From NCBI GenBank assembly GCA_009733775.1, contig WOGZ01000114.1:30575-94574 (forward strand): a DNA stretch of 64,000 nucleotides, given 5' to 3'. The position numbers and the translations under genes were made by a program. Positions 62,632 to 64,000 of the stretch are shown in pieces; the stretch's first letter is position 1, and each line of letters begins with the position of its first letter. The notes under the pieces were generated by a model. That model saw only the letters and a list, made by a program, of their open reading frames with translations, was not told the DNA's origin and did no database searches. Origin of the DNA: Alectoria sarmentosa (taxonomy: Eukaryota > Ascomycota > Lecanoromycetes > Lecanorales > Parmeliaceae).

Positions 62632-62767
62632 TGTCAAAATATGAAGTAGGACACTTAATTGTATTGCTCTAAGAGTGCTACGAAAGAAAAAGCGATTTAT
62701 GTACGAACGCATTAATAATGCGCACGTAACCGCCAAAACTTGACGTCATATGACCCAAATTTCAACA
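62632..62767 (-). repeat. 3' LTR of A6 (Copia-A)
   Basis: 136 bp, plus-strand ends TGTCAAAATATGAAGTAGG and AATTTCAACA. Very little RIP; it is a good consensus for the Copia-A LTR. Confidence 0.92.
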
Positions 62768-62819
62768 CTCCCCTTCGCTCGCATCTTTTTAAATCTGAAT
62801 TCCGAATTATAAAAATGAA

Positions 62820-62910
62820 AATCAACGTCGAATAACAAAAATGAATCGAAACGTCGAATTATAATCGTGAAAAATCAGCGTCGAATAACAAAAGTGAACC
62901 GTAACGCCGG
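62820..62910 (-). repeat. Tandem ~26-bp repeats with core AACG(T/C)CG
   Basis: At least four units containing (A)ACGTCGAAT or ACGCCGGGT on the plus strand (CCGACGTT on the element sense strand), alternating with AAAA(T/G)TGAA and ATTATA. Equivalent to 28041-28150 in A3. Confidence 0.75.
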
Positions 62911-63922
62911 GTTATAGACGTGAAATCATTTCATATTCCCTTATCACCCCTTATATTCTCTAAAACACCCAAATTTCAAAATATGAAATTCGAAACTCGC
63001 GATGTTCAAAATCGAGTAGAAACAATGAAAATCCGAAAAAAATCCGAATTTCTGAAAACGATTATGTTCTTTTAAACATATTCGTTATGATGTCACATAA
63101 AAAAAATTCCATTTTTTGACGAAAAACCGTTTTCTGACAAATTTATTTTTAGTTTATCTGATGCATATCAAAAATCGATTAACACATAATCGAAGAATAT
63201 ATATGAGAGTAATGTTTCGATTGAAAGAAATATTTCGAATTATATATACATGTATGCGATTGATCGCAAGACTTATAAAAATCGTTTTAAAATATTAATG
63301 TTTAATAATAATGATTAATAAAGTGCATGCAGATTGCGATCGATACATTATAATAATGATGATGATGATAATAACGACAATAACGTTTAAAAACATAAAT
63401 ATGATAATTATGATAACGCCTAAAAGCATTTAAAAGTTATGTTGTTAAAGAATTTCGTGAATAATTGAACAATTTTAACGATAGCGATCTTTTTGATGAT
63501 AATACAATTCTCAAATTTGAATCGCACATAAATATAAGTCTTTCGAAAAGAAATTCGCAAAATTTGTAATTATAAATGCAATAACGACAAATTAATTTCA
63601 AATTGAATCTTAATAAATAAGAGTTTGTTCGCAAAAAACGTTAAAATTGATAATTGAGATTTTATAAATAAATTCGATCGATCATTCGAAGTGTGAAAAT
63701 CAATAAAATCGCTTCTCTAAAGTTGTTGAATAATGATATTAAATTAACTTTATAAATGATGATTACTTTTTTGAAGTTATAATGACAATTCCCTTAAAAT
63801 TATAATAATGACTTTTTTAAAATTAACATAAGAAATCATTTATAAGCGATGTTTCAATTCGATTAATTGATGAAATTTCTCGAACTTGTTTTTAAAAAAA
63901 GTTTTAATAAGATCATCAATTA

Positions 63923-64000
63923 CCTTACGGAAACCCTATCGAATTTAAATCGCGCTTTAACAAAAAGTTAAAAACGCGACAATAACAACAACGCGTCAAC
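63923..64000. mobile_element. TIR element, second copy, cut by the window edge
   Basis: Starts CCTTACGGAAACCCTATCG directly after TA, and its 78 bp match the reverse complement of 43141-43218 with only a few transitions. A6 is interrupted here: the same A4 region (39534-39535, TA) is continuous. Whether this copy is a full transposon or another short derivative cannot be seen. Confidence 0.85.

Larger units (their letters stand above)
62632..63922 (-). mobile_element. Copia-A copy A6, 3' end, interrupted by a TIR element
   Basis: Minus-oriented 3' LTR (62632-62767), intact-looking polypurine tract (CTCCCCTTCGC), CCGACGTT-type tandem repeats (62820-62910), 3' non-coding sequence and the end of pol (RNase H tail near 63850-63920). 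At 63922 a TIR element begins. The interrupted site reads ATCATCGATTA|TTTATT in A4 (39525-39541). This copy keeps much more C and G than the others and may be the youngest Copia-A here. Confidence 0.88.

Noticed and set aside
1..64000. Mitochondrial or bacterial (for example low-GC endosymbiont) origin because of the AT richness
   Set aside because: No rRNA, tRNA or organelle/bacterial genes; the content is nested eukaryotic LTR retrotransposons with transition-only divergence, which points to a RIP-competent fungal nuclear genome.

Overview
The window is an extremely AT-rich block of filamentous-ascomycete (Pezizomycotina-type) DNA made almost entirely of nested, inactivated LTR retrotransposons. 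Related copies differ mainly by C-to-T and G-to-A transitions, most often CpA to TpA on one strand or the other. Gln, Trp, Cys, Asp and Gly codons have become stops, Tyr, Asn and so on. This is the signature of repeat-induced point mutation (RIP). I see no intact host gene, tRNA or rRNA. The species cannot be named from this sequence.

Four LTR families are recognisable, and I use local names. Copia-A is about 7.5 kb with LTRs of about 124-144 bp. Copia-B is about 7.2 kb with LTRs of 113-126 bp. Both are Ty1/copia elements with one gag-pol frame in the order Gag, protease, integrase, RT, RNase H, and both have a primer-binding site that looks like half-tRNA-iMet priming. Gypsy-C is about 7.0 kb once its own insertions are removed, with LTRs of about 235 bp. 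Gypsy-D is 7.6 kb with LTRs of 193/219 bp. Both are Ty3/gypsy elements on the minus strand. There is also a small terminal-inverted-repeat element (273 bp, with a second copy entering at the right edge) and one GC-rich solo LTR.

Layout. (1) 1-20216: a minus-strand Copia-A (A1) is split by a plus-strand Copia-A (A2, 4985-19639), which is itself split by a Copia-B (B1, 8086-15243). (2) 20217-28574: an old spacer carrying a full Copia-A (A3, 20808-28322). (3) 28575-38233: a 3'-truncated Copia-B (B2) split by a full Copia-B (B3, 29016-36230). (4) 38234-60348: a minus-strand Copia-A (A4) with a Copia-B-type 3' end, split by Gypsy-C (40171-54803). Gypsy-C is split by Gypsy-D (40661-48259), which contains the 273-bp element, and Gypsy-C also holds the solo LTR at 50470-50727. 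(5) 60349-64000: a cascade of minus-strand 3' ends, Copia-B into which Copia-A inserted, then another Copia-A, then the terminal-inverted-repeat element.

Eight insertions are delimited by matching target-site duplications, and four target sites can be read in uninterrupted form in other copies within the window (three exactly, one at one base of difference). The order of events is therefore well supported. Domain calls rest on my own reading of degenerate frames, cross-checked between copies. Exact gag starts are not resolvable.
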